Assembly: GCA_003487805.1 (NCBI GenBank)
Contig: DNNE01000171.1
Span: 14,670-58,423, forward strand
Reading direction: 5' to 3'
Length of the DNA: 43,754 bases
Source of the DNA: Blastocatellia bacterium
Lineage (GTDB): Bacteria > Acidobacteriota > Blastocatellia > Pyrinomonadales > Pyrinomonadaceae
Shown here: in pieces, positions 31,065 through 39,304 of the stretch
How positions within the stretch are numbered: the first letter of the stretch is position 1
Layout: every line of letters begins with the position of its first letter
The notes under the pieces: generated by a model
Seen by the model: the letters and a program-made list of their open reading frames with translations, nothing else
The model's database searches: none
Told to the model about the DNA's origin: nothing
Translations under genes and position numbers: made by a program

Positions 31065-34061
31065 ATGAGGTCACCGTTTCTTAATCATCGCGCAATTGTT
31101 TTTGCGACGCTGCTGGCGATTATGTTCGCGGCCGCAGTGGCGCTTCCGCGCGCCCACGCGCAAGAAAAACGGTTGCCGAAACGCACGGGACACATCAACG
31201 ATTTTGCGGAAGTGATCGACGGGCCGACGAAGGAGAGGCTCGAAGCGGTTCTCGAAAAACTGAAAGACAAAACACACTTTGATTTTGTCATCGCGACAGT
31301 CAAGTCAACCGGCGGTGAGGATCTCTATGATTACTCGCTGGCGGTCGCCAATGATTGGAATGTGGGAGCGCCGGCGAGCTCCGACAAGAGTCTGTTGGTC
31401 GTCATTGCCGCTGACAACGGAAAGTCTTTCAGTCAGGTCACGCGCGGCGCGCGCCTCTATCTACCCGAGGGTTTAGTCGGTGAGATAGGCCAGCGCATGC
31501 GCGACAAGGTTGCGAGCGGAGGGTACGGCAGCGGCCTGACGGCAGCGGTTCGCACGTTTGTCGACCGGGTAGGAGAGAAAAATAGCTTCGATTTCGCAGC
31601 ACTCGATCCGCAGCGCGGTGAGACGCTGATTGCCGAGCGGCAAAGACCGCGGACGGTGCAGAGTCCTGTGGCCGAGCCCAGCGAGAATCCGTCACCGCTT
31701 CCATCGCGGACACCCCCGGCAGCCGGGGTGAGCGCGACCCCCACTGAAACCGCATCGCCGGAATCGAGGGTCGCCCCTTCAACTTCGACTCCGCCCGCAG
31801 AACCGACGGCGACTCCTTCCGCTACCGAAACGCCCGCGCCCTTGCCCACTACGAGCCCTTCGCCAGGCGAATCGCCAACCGCAACGCCGGCGGAAACAGT
31901 TCCACCGCAGCCTACTGCGACGCCTTCGCCGAGCGAATCACCAACTCCGACGCCGGCGGAAACCACTCCGCCACAACCGTCGCCGAGCGCTTCGACTCAA
32001 CCCGTTACAAAAGGGTCGCCGCAGCCGCTCAAGACTCCGTCACCGGATCGCAAAGCAACAGCGTCGCCCGCGAATCCGGAAGATGAAAAAGAAGACGTTG
32101 AGCTGACGTTAACGTTGCCAGTCGATAAGCGAATCGATGCTTTGAAAGCGTTCATCGCCGCGCACCCGACTTCGGTAGCTGTGCCGCGAGCCAACGAGCT
32201 GCTGGTAGTCGCGCACGCGATGTTCGGCGAACAGAAGCTGCAAGCGAATGATACCGATGGCGGGTTGCAACAGTTTCGACTGGCCCTCTCAGAAGCACCG
32301 GCCGACCTGCCCGATCGATTGTTCACGGACGTGATAGCGCGCTTTCCGCTAAATCTGTTTCTGCGAGGCCAGCGCGACGCCGCGTTCGACATAGCTCATC
32401 AGGCTGAATCTTTGGCCAAATCAAATGCGAAGCGACTAGTTGCGCTCGCGCAGTTTTACCTGGCGATCGAAAGTGCCGGTGAAGCTACGCGAATCGCAGA
32501 AGCGGCGGTCCAAGTCGCGCCTGATTTGGCTGTGGCGCACCAGGCGCTGGGTGCGGCGCGTCATATCTCTTTGCGTCTGGACGAATCCGAATCTGAATAC
32601 GCGCGCGCGTTATCGCTCGATCCGAAATCAGAGGCCGCACGCTACGCTCTCGCTGATTTGAAACGAGCGAACGGCAAACCTGAAGACGCGCTCGCGCTTT
32701 ATCGCGAACAGCTGCGACTCGAGCAAGAGAGCAAGGCAGCCCGGATTGCCCTGGCGAATTCCAAGCGTGCCGCCGGTAAGAACCAGGAAGCACTCGCTCT
32801 TGAGCGCGACCAGGCACAACTCGATCAACACGGCAGTCCGGCGCGCGCCGGATTAATCCTTTCGCTGCTCGATTTTGGTAAGAAGGATGAGGCTAATACT
32901 GAACTGAACAGCGCACTGCAGGACAAGGATGAGTCGCGCAATCTGCCACTGTTCGCCGGGGCGGCCTATTGGTTCATGGCCCACAACGATGCGGCCCGCG
33001 GACTTGATTTGGCGCAGAAGGCGATCGCGCTCGAGCCGCGCTATTCATGGGCGCAGATCGCTCTGGCGCGCGCCCTGGTTGCCGACAAGCGGCCGCTGCA
33101 AGCAGAACGCGGGCTGCGGTTTGCGCGACAGTACAGTCGTTTTCCCACTCTCGATTATGAATTGGCGAGCGTCCTGGCGTCAGTTGGTTTGTACGATGAA
33201 GCCGCGCAGGAACTCGCGCGATCTTTTTCCCTCAAAGATGGTGAAATCGAAACCAAGCTTGCCGGCCGCAGCGTCGCACACGCGGCCGGCTTTACTGAAT
33301 TGCTCGCGCCCGAACGCCGCGCGACGATCTTCCAGGTGACCTCCGCTGACAGCGAAGCAAATGCGCGGATGATGAAAGCCTTGCTGGCTTTCAACGCAGC
33401 TTTGGACCAGGCGTCACCCAATGAAGATGGACTCGTCGCGATCGCCCAGGACTTTATTAAAGGTGACGATGCGATGCGCACCTACCGGCAGGTCTATGTC
33501 GCGGGCAAATTTGTGAAGAAGGGCGTCGCGCTTTCCAGCGTGGTCGAGTTGATGGACCAGGCGATGACGGGCGTCGAAGTCGCGTTGAGTGCGCCGGCCG
33601 CGACCGTCGCAGTTCAACCTGAAGAGCTGGGCGACGCACGCGCGCGCGCCCTGGCCCAGGGCGGAACTCCCGATATCCCGGACGCTCCCCGCACGGCTTT
33701 GTCGGGACTGCTGCGTGGCAGGATTGAAGATCTGGCCGGCCTCGCGCTATTTAATTTGGATAAGCCTGCCGACGCTGCGATCCGCCTCCGTCGCGCGGTC
33801 ACTACCGCGACGGAAGGCACGCCGCTGTGGCGTTCGTCGATGTGGCACCTGGGCGCGGCTTTGGAAGCCAACGGTAAACACGATCAGGCGTTGCTCTACT
33901 ACATCAAGAGTTACGTCAATGGCCCACCCGATCCCGCTCGCCGTTCGATCATCGAAGCGGTGTACAAGAAAGTTAACGGGACGCTCGATGGGCTCGACGA
34001 TAAGATTGGGCCAGGCTTTGCGGCCGCGAGTGCGAGTCCAAGTCCGACGCCTTCGCCCTAG
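31065..34061 (+). CDS. Secreted TPM-domain protein with P/T-rich linker and TPR repeats
   Basis: 998 residues. Signal peptide about 1-32 (FATLLAIMFAAAVALPRAHAQ). A TPM domain follows (about 38-170: GHINDFAEVIDGPTKERLEAVLEKL, then GASASDKSLLVVIA-like strands and YLPEGLVGEIGQRMRDKV). A Pro/Thr/Ser linker covers about 195-345, with a 22-residue unit duplicated in tandem at 31857-31922 and 31923-31988. The rest (about 360-985) is a solenoid of TPR-like helices (for example AVAHQALGAARHISLRLDES and GKPEDALALYREQLRLEQES). It ends with another S/P/T tail. TPM domains occur in YgcG-type envelope proteins and photosystem repair factors. Role here unknown. Confidence 0.85.
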   Translation: MRSPFLNHRAIVFATLLAIMFAAAVALPRAHAQEKRLPKRTGHINDFAEVIDGPTKERLEAVLEKLKDKTHFDFVIATVKSTGGEDLYDYSLAVANDWNVGAPASSDKSLLVVIAADNGKSFSQVTRGARLYLPEGLVGEIGQRMRDKVASGGYGSGLTAAVRTFVDRVGEKNSFDFAALDPQRGETLIAERQRPRTVQSPVAEPSENPSPLPSRTPPAAGVSATPTETASPESRVAPSTSTPPAEPTATPSATETPAPLPTTSPSPGESPTATPAETVPPQPTATPSPSESPTPTPAETTPPQPSPSASTQPVTKGSPQPLKTPSPDRKATASPANPEDEKEDVELTLTLPVDKRIDALKAFIAAHPTSVAVPRANELLVVAHAMFGEQKLQANDTDGGLQQFRLALSEAPADLPDRLFTDVIARFPLNLFLRGQRDAAFDIAHQAESLAKSNAKRLVALAQFYLAIESAGEATRIAEAAVQVAPDLAVAHQALGAARHISLRLDESESEYARALSLDPKSEAARYALADLKRANGKPEDALALYREQLRLEQESKAARIALANSKRAAGKNQEALALERDQAQLDQHGSPARAGLILSLLDFGKKDEANTELNSALQDKDESRNLPLFAGAAYWFMAHNDAARGLDLAQKAIALEPRYSWAQIALARALVADKRPLQAERGLRFARQYSRFPTLDYELASVLASVGLYDEAAQELARSFSLKDGEIETKLAGRSVAHAAGFTELLAPERRATIFQVTSADSEANARMMKALLAFNAALDQASPNEDGLVAIAQDFIKGDDAMRTYRQVYVAGKFVKKGVALSSVVELMDQAMTGVEVALSAPAATVAVQPEELGDARARALAQGGTPDIPDAPRTALSGLLRGRIEDLAGLALFNLDKPADAAIRLRRAVTTATEGTPLWRSSMWHLGAALEANGKHDQALLYYIKSYVNGPPDPARRSIIEAVYKKVNGTLDGLDDKIGPGFAAASASPSPTPSP

Positions 34062-34103
34062 TTCCACAGTTGTTTACTGTTTCGGAGAAATCCAAGAAAA
34101 CAC

Positions 34104-34131
34104 TTGACTTAGTGCGGATAGGGAGTACAGT
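34104..34131 (+). promoter_or_regulatory. Sigma-70-type promoter
   Basis: TTGACT (34104-34109), a 16-nt spacer and TACAGT (34126-34131) lie about 90 bp before the ATG at 34222, which has GGGAGG as Shine-Dalgarno site. It would drive the two-gene secreted module. Confidence 0.5.
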
Positions 34132-34221
34132 GGCGGCACCCTACAGCTCCCTGCCGCCCACATCAACGGGTGTCTCCGACAGTCAGCTTTCCGTTACTCC
34201 ACCTCAAACTCGGGAGGCAAT

Positions 34222-34776
34222 ATGGCAAATCGAATTCGAATAAGGAAATGGATCTTTCTTTCCGTCATAACGTTAATCGCCGTGTCGTTGATCAGTGTGG
34301 GCGTCTTTAGCGCGAAGCGACAACAGCCGAATAAACAGGAGCAACAACAGCCGCGTGTTACTTCCATGCCGCCGGTTTTATCTCAGGTGAAAAATCTAGA
34401 GATAGTTCGCACGTGGATAGAAGATCCTGGAACTCCTCATGCCGGTGCAGCGGTCGAAGTGCGAAACAACTCTAATTTGGCGGTTATGGCTATCGATCTC
34501 GTGTCTGGTGATGGGGGCGTTACCACTAACGGACTAACGGATGAAGACCATCCAATAGTTGTTATCGTGCCTCACGGCACTACTAAGCTTTTCATGAATT
34601 TCGGCTCTATGACTTTTGGCGCGCCATTGATTGTTGCTGCGGTTACTTATGCCGATGGTTCAGAAGAAGGCGATGAGGCTTCTCTGAAGACAATGCATCG
34701 AGCGCGAGCGCACGACAAAGCTCAAATCAAAGCGGAAAAGGAGCAACGTAGCAAGAAGGGAGCGCCAACGCCATGA
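34222..34776 (+). CDS. Membrane-anchored or exported hypothetical protein
   Basis: 184 residues with an N-terminal TM/signal segment (about 9-30), a Gln/Pro-rich linker and a beta-rich domain (about 48-155: LEIVRTWIEDPGTPHAGAAV, IVVIVPHGTTKLFMNFG). The tail is Lys/Glu-rich and helical. No family recognised. GGGAGG precedes the ATG. Its stop overlaps the next ATG (ATGA), so the pair is translationally coupled and may encode partner envelope proteins. Confidence 0.75.
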   Translation: MANRIRIRKWIFLSVITLIAVSLISVGVFSAKRQQPNKQEQQQPRVTSMPPVLSQVKNLEIVRTWIEDPGTPHAGAAVEVRNNSNLAVMAIDLVSGDGGVTTNGLTDEDHPIVVIVPHGTTKLFMNFGSMTFGAPLIVAAVTYADGSEEGDEASLKTMHRARAHDKAQIKAEKEQRSKKGAPTP

Positions 34777-35898
34777 AGATATTAACTCTCACACTCCTTG
34801 CTGTGATGGCATTCAATTCGAGATTAGCAGCGTTCGATGCAACGAGTTGTGGCGATACGCAAAACCCGAACGGAGCTGAAAGTTCTTCTGGTTCGTGCGG
34901 CAATTTCACTAGCACAATAACCAAGACCATTCATTGGGCCCGTTTATTGGAAAGATTCCAACATACCTCGGTATGTCGATCCTACCGATACGGGACAATA
35001 TGCTCCCGACGGATCAGGATTTCTTGGTAATGGATGCGCGCAATGCTGGCCACGATTCGACCAACCCTATTTCGATGACGATGGAACAAGTGCGACCTGG
35101 TATCAGAAGACGTACAGCGCAAGTTACAGTTATGAACTCGGTCATTGCGTCACAAACACGCAGCCGACGAGAGACAATCATCAAACACATACCTGCCAGT
35201 GCGGTGAGGGTTACAGCGGCGAATATCCACTTTGCGAGGACACCAGCGATCCTTGTGATGAGAACCCCTTTTCCAACGCATGCTATGACGAAATGTGCGC
35301 CATTTGCCTGGCAAACGGTGGCGCTGAATGCATCCATGGAATTTGCTCGACGCCGATTGTTGTCGACGTCAAAGGCGACGGGTTTAATCTGACGGACGGT
35401 GTCGGCGGCGTAGATTTTGATATGTTTGGCATTGGTACGACAATTCACACTGCCTGGACCGCGGCCAACAGTGATGACGCGTGGCTGACACTTGATAGAA
35501 ACGGAAACGGAGTCATAGACAACGCCACCGAATTGTTCAGCGGCGCTGCGCCGCAACCTCAGCCGCCGCACGGCGAGATTAAGAATGGCTTCCTCGCCTT
35601 AAAGGAATATGACAAAGCCCAAAGTGGCGGCAACGGAGATGGGATTATCGACAGTCGGGATGCGATCTTTTCAAGCCTGCGTCTTTGGCAAGACACGAAT
35701 CATAACGGCATCTCTGAGCCGAATGAGCTACATACATTGCCATCACTCAACATCGAATCGATTTCGCTGGATTATAAGGAATCGAAACGAACCGACCAGT
35801 TCGGCAACCACTTTCGTTATCGCGCGAAGGTAGACGACGCAAAACATTCACATGTCGGGCGCTGGGCTTGGGATGTGTTCCCGATCGTTGCAAACTGA
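34773..35898 (+). pseudogene. Exported Cys-rich protein with EF-hand-like C-terminal module; apparent frameshift
   Basis: The N-terminus (MKILTLTLLAVMAFNSRLAA) is a signal peptide in one frame. From about 34921 the coding signal continues in the +1 frame: GPVYWKDSNIPRYVDPTDTG, a Cys-rich EGF-like stretch (CQCGEGYSGEYPLCE), then VVDVKGDGFNLTDG and Ca-binding-like loops LDRNGNGVIDNATELF, GGNGDGIIDSRDAIF and QDTNHNGISEPNELH, ending RWAWDVFPIVAN. The shift must lie between the stop at 34918-34920 in the second frame and the stop at 35028-35030 in the first. Removing one G of GGG (34936-34938) joins them smoothly. It could be a real inactivation, a sequencing error or phase variation. The second frame alone, with an ATG at 35293, would give a 201-residue fragment. 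Confidence 0.75.
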
Positions 35899-35930
35899 AT
35901 CTCAAACGTCAGACGTTGTTCAGACAAATG

Positions 35931-35962
35931 CCCGCAAGCTCGGATTTGAGCTTGCGGGTATT
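35931..35962 (+). terminator. Rho-independent terminator
   Basis: A perfect 11-bp stem CCCGCAAGCTC (35931-35941) / GAGCTTGCGGG (35948-35958) with a 6-nt loop is followed by TATTTT. It lies 33 bp after the EF-hand-like gene's stop and ends the secreted-module transcript. Confidence 0.85.
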
Positions 35963-35985
35963 TTGATTGTGCGTCTGAATGGAGC

Positions 35986-36032
35986 GCGGACATCCTTGTC
36001 CGCTTGGCGGGCGGTAGCCCGCCTCTAAACGA
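35986..36032 (-). repeat. 3'-flanking hairpin repeat, copy 3
   Basis: Two 7-bp hairpins, GCGGACA-TCCT-TGTCCGC (35986-36003) and GGCGGGC-GGTA-GCCCGCC (36006-36023), are followed by TCTAAACGA (36024-36032). The motif ends 9 nt from the stop of the minus-strand M16 gene. The second hairpin differs from copy 1 by a paired G-C for T-A change, so pairing is conserved. Confidence 0.78.
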
Positions 36033-36041
36033 TAGCGAGAC

Positions 36042-37553
36042 TCATTGTCCGCCGGCCGATGCGGTTCTTACCGGCTTTCCGTCGCCATCGTATTCCTGCA
36101 CGCTGCCGAACTTGGCCAGCACCTCGCGGGTCTTTGACGCGTCGCCGACGGCGACGATTTGCATGTGATTGATGTCGACGTATTTCTGCGCGACGCGTTG
36201 GACGTCTTCGGCAGTGATCGCCTGGACCTTCTGCGGATAAGTGTCCCAGTAATTCGCCGGCAGACCATACATCCTCTGCTGGATGATGTTGTTCAGCCGC
36301 CCGGTGGGATTTTCGAGCGAGAGAGCGAAGTTGCCGATGATGGCGTGCTTGGCGTTATCGAGCTCCGTCACCGTGACTTTTTCATCGCGAATGCGTTTGA
36401 ACTCGTTCATGAACTCGCGAATCGTTCCTTCAGTCACGTCGGTGCGCACCGGTGACTGAGCGATGAACAAGCCGGGGTATTTCCCTGCGTTGAACGTGCT
36501 GCCGACTGAATAGGTATAGCCTTTGTCTTCGCGAATGTTCAGGAACAAACGCGACGGTGGGCCGGTTCCCAGGATTTGGTTCATTACGCGCATTGCCACA
36601 TAGTCGGGGCTGGTGCGCTCCAGCGACAGGCTGCCGATCTGAAACACTGTCTGCACCGAGCCGGGACGATTAATCAAATGGATCTTGGTTTCTGCTTGCG
36701 TCGGAACGGGCGGCAGTGTCGGCTGCTTTACGTCTCCTTGTTTCCAATCACCAAAGAGTTGTTCGAGCTTCGGCAGCATCTGTTTCAGCGTCACGTCGCC
36801 GGCGATATACAAGGTCGCATTGTTCGGCACGTAGTTCTGATCGTGAAAGCGCATCAGATCCGCCGCCGTGATTTTCTTAATCGCATCCGGAGGCGCAAAC
36901 GTCAACGACGCCGGATGAGTTCCATAGATCGCCTGGGCCAGACGCTCCTGGGCCAGGAACCCGGGATTGGCGCGAAGCTGCGGTTGCGAATCAAGGGTGC
37001 GCGATTTGTAACGCTCGACTTCTTCCGTGGGATACTTCGGCGTGCGAATTATTTCCGCGTACAGATCGAGAATCTGATCGAGATTGTCGGTGAGCCCGCT
37101 TGCCGTAATGTTTGAAGTGAACGATGACACGCCGGAGTTCGCGCCGAACGTAGCGCCGATCGTGTCGAGCGCCTCGCCCAGTTCGCGGCTGTTGTGTTTG
37201 GCGGTGCCTTCACGCATCAGCAGCGCAGTCATGTTCGCCAATCCGCGCATATCGGCGGGATCGGAAAAGCCGCCGCTCATCACGACCATCTCCATCGAAA
37301 AGATCGGAAGCATATGATTGCTCTCGAGCAAGATCACATGCAGGCCGTTCTTCAACGTCCCTTCCTGCTCCTTGGGAAGTTTCACCGTCAACAGATTCTT
37401 ATTAACCGGAGCTTTGCCTTTGACGACCGCGCCCTTGGTGCTGGTCGGGTTCTGGCCGGCGGTGCCGCCCTGCTGCGCGCAAACTCCGGAAGCAAACGCG
37501 GCGATACAAACCGTAGCGATTAGGACTTTGGCTTTCATTGTTTTATTTCTCAT
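36042..37553 (-). CDS. Exported M16-like protein, catalytically inactive subunit
   Basis: 503 residues from the ATG with AGGAGA upstream; a longer in-frame reading (to 37616) runs into the neighbour's 3' end. A signal peptide is present (about 6-27). The M16 fold is clear, but the HxxEH position reads NMTAL in GLANMTALLMREG, so the zinc site is gone. The C-terminal R/Y region is kept (RLFLNIREDKGYTYSVGS). This fits the non-catalytic partner of heterodimeric M16 peptidases. It lies 43 bp after the active paralogue, in the same operon. Note the strongly similar VKLPKEQEGTLKNGLHVILLE-type N-terminal strand. Confidence 0.92.
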   Translation of the reverse strand: MRNKTMKAKVLIATVCIAAFASGVCAQQGGTAGQNPTSTKGAVVKGKAPVNKNLLTVKLPKEQEGTLKNGLHVILLESNHMLPIFSMEMVVMSGGFSDPADMRGLANMTALLMREGTAKHNSRELGEALDTIGATFGANSGVSSFTSNITASGLTDNLDQILDLYAEIIRTPKYPTEEVERYKSRTLDSQPQLRANPGFLAQERLAQAIYGTHPASLTFAPPDAIKKITAADLMRFHDQNYVPNNATLYIAGDVTLKQMLPKLEQLFGDWKQGDVKQPTLPPVPTQAETKIHLINRPGSVQTVFQIGSLSLERTSPDYVAMRVMNQILGTGPPSRLFLNIREDKGYTYSVGSTFNAGKYPGLFIAQSPVRTDVTEGTIREFMNEFKRIRDEKVTVTELDNAKHAIIGNFALSLENPTGRLNNIIQQRMYGLPANYWDTYPQKVQAITAEDVQRVAQKYVDINHMQIVAVGDASKTREVLAKFGSVQEYDGDGKPVRTASAGGQ

Positions 37554-37596
37554 GATGATTTCTCCTGGCTGCGAGCAGGCTGCTCGCGTAGGGGGC

Positions 37597-38958
37597 TTAC
37601 TGCTGCCCTCCGGCATTGCGACCTGCGGGCGCCTTGGGAACAGTGATTACAACGGTGCGATTTGTCGCCACCAGATACTTGTTCGCGACTCGCTGTACAT
37701 CTTCCTTGGTCACGGCCATAACCTTGTCGAGCCGTGTATTAATCAAGTTCGGATCGCCGTAATAGACCGAGTATTGTCCGAGAGTGTTGGCGCGGCTCAA
37801 CGAACTTTGCAGACCGTTGATGAAGTTGCGGCGCGAGCCACTCTTGGCTTTCTGTAATTCCCAGTCGGCGATCGGCTCTTTCTGCAGGCGAGCAATCTCT
37901 TCATAAACCGCTGCTTCGACGTCTTCAGTTTTCACGCCGCGACGTGGAGTAGCAGTGACATAGAAGCCACCGACACCGCGCGTTTCCTGGGCGGCGCTGT
38001 TGGCATTCGTGACCAGTTCTTTTTCGCGGGTCAGCTTTTGATTGAGCCGCGAGCTGCCACCGGCGCCGAGCACGTTGGCCAGCACTTGCAGCGCGTAAAA
38101 GTCAGCAGTGTTTCCCGGCACCGTCTTGTAAGCGATCGCCACGCGGGCCGCGCGCGCCAGCACGTCGTCGACTGAAGTGCGGCGCTCAGCTTTCTGTTCC
38201 GGCTCAGTCATATCAACCGCTGGCGGATCGGGCTGGCGCGCAATAGCCTCAAAGTATTTCTTGACGGTCGCGAGCGCATCCGCGGTTTTGAAATCTCCAA
38301 CCACAGTCAGCACTGCATTGTTTGGTGCGTAGTACATTTTGAAGAACGCTTGCACATCAGCGACCGACGCGGCATTGAGATCGTCCATCGAGCCGATCGT
38401 GTCGTGCTTGTAAGCAAAGTTGTCGTACATCAGCTCCTGCTGAATCTCGCCGCTCTTGCCGTACGCGGCGTTATCCAATCCGATGCGGCGCTCTTCCTGC
38501 ACGGCGTTACGCTGGTTGTCGAGATTGTCTTGCGTGACCGCGAGACTGCGCATGCGATCGGCTTCCAGGAACAGCGCGAGCTCGAGTTGATTCGCCGGCA
38601 TCGCTTCAAAGTAGTTGGTCCGATCTTCGTTAGTCGTGCCGTTCATATTGCCGCCGTTGTTCAGCACCAGGATGAAATGCTCCGACTTGCCGACGTTCTC
38701 TGAGCCCTGGAACATCATGTGCTCGAACAAGTGCGCAAAGCCGGTGCGTCCTGGTTTTTCATTACGCGAGCCGACGTTGTAAGTGACGTTCACCGCGATC
38801 ACCGGCGCGTTGTGATCTTCTACCGTGACCACGCGCAGGCCGTTCGCCAGGCGCGTCTCTTTCAAATCAACATGCGGATTCTTACTGGCTTGCGCCAGCG
38901 CGCTGCCGGCCAAAGTGAAAAGCAGCGCAGCACTTAGAAATGTTTTGTGCAGTCTCAT
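37597..38958 (-). CDS. Exported M16 zinc peptidase, catalytic subunit
   Basis: 453 residues with a signal peptide (about 1-24, ending ALAQA) and AGGAG before the ATG. The zinc motif HLFEH lies at residues 76-80, with downstream Glu residues in NAVQEERR likely to supply the third ligand. It is intact and of normal length. Its downstream neighbour is the inactive M16 paralogue, so the two probably assemble into a periplasmic peptidase. The substrate is unknown; related pairs process secreted peptides or cofactors. Confidence 0.94.
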   Translation of the reverse strand: MRLHKTFLSAALLFTLAGSALAQASKNPHVDLKETRLANGLRVVTVEDHNAPVIAVNVTYNVGSRNEKPGRTGFAHLFEHMMFQGSENVGKSEHFILVLNNGGNMNGTTNEDRTNYFEAMPANQLELALFLEADRMRSLAVTQDNLDNQRNAVQEERRIGLDNAAYGKSGEIQQELMYDNFAYKHDTIGSMDDLNAASVADVQAFFKMYYAPNNAVLTVVGDFKTADALATVKKYFEAIARQPDPPAVDMTEPEQKAERRTSVDDVLARAARVAIAYKTVPGNTADFYALQVLANVLGAGGSSRLNQKLTREKELVTNANSAAQETRGVGGFYVTATPRRGVKTEDVEAAVYEEIARLQKEPIADWELQKAKSGSRRNFINGLQSSLSRANTLGQYSVYYGDPNLINTRLDKVMAVTKEDVQRVANKYLVATNRTVVITVPKAPAGRNAGGQQ

Positions 38959-39304
38959 ACAGAAAACTCCTGATTGGATTCAAGCAACAGGACCTGAATT
39001 GTTTTAGATTAGAACGGCCTGACCAGATTGCAGTATCATCGTCGGCCGCAAAGTGAACGGCTGTGAATCTATTAGGCTGGCGGTGCGGTGTCAAGCGTGG
39101 AACCGGGGTAGCCTGCCGACTTTTCGGACAAAATCAGCCAACCGCGCAAGCTATTCCACCATCCAAGAGCACGCCCAAGGTTGCTCAAGGCTGTCCGGCG
39201 CGGTCGTCCGAACTCGATGACCGGCCGGACCTCAAAACGCCGCGATTGCCTCTCCGGCTGGCCGTCCAACGACAAGGCGAAATATACTGTTGCTCGAAAC
39301 CAAT
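38959..39304. other. Divergent intergenic region
   Basis: A 346-bp gap between the minus-strand M16 operon and the plus-strand M1-like gene. TATACT at 39283-39288 could be a -10 for the plus strand, giving a leader of only about 10 nt; no matching -35 is seen. No ORF or structured repeat is convincing here. Confidence 0.35.
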
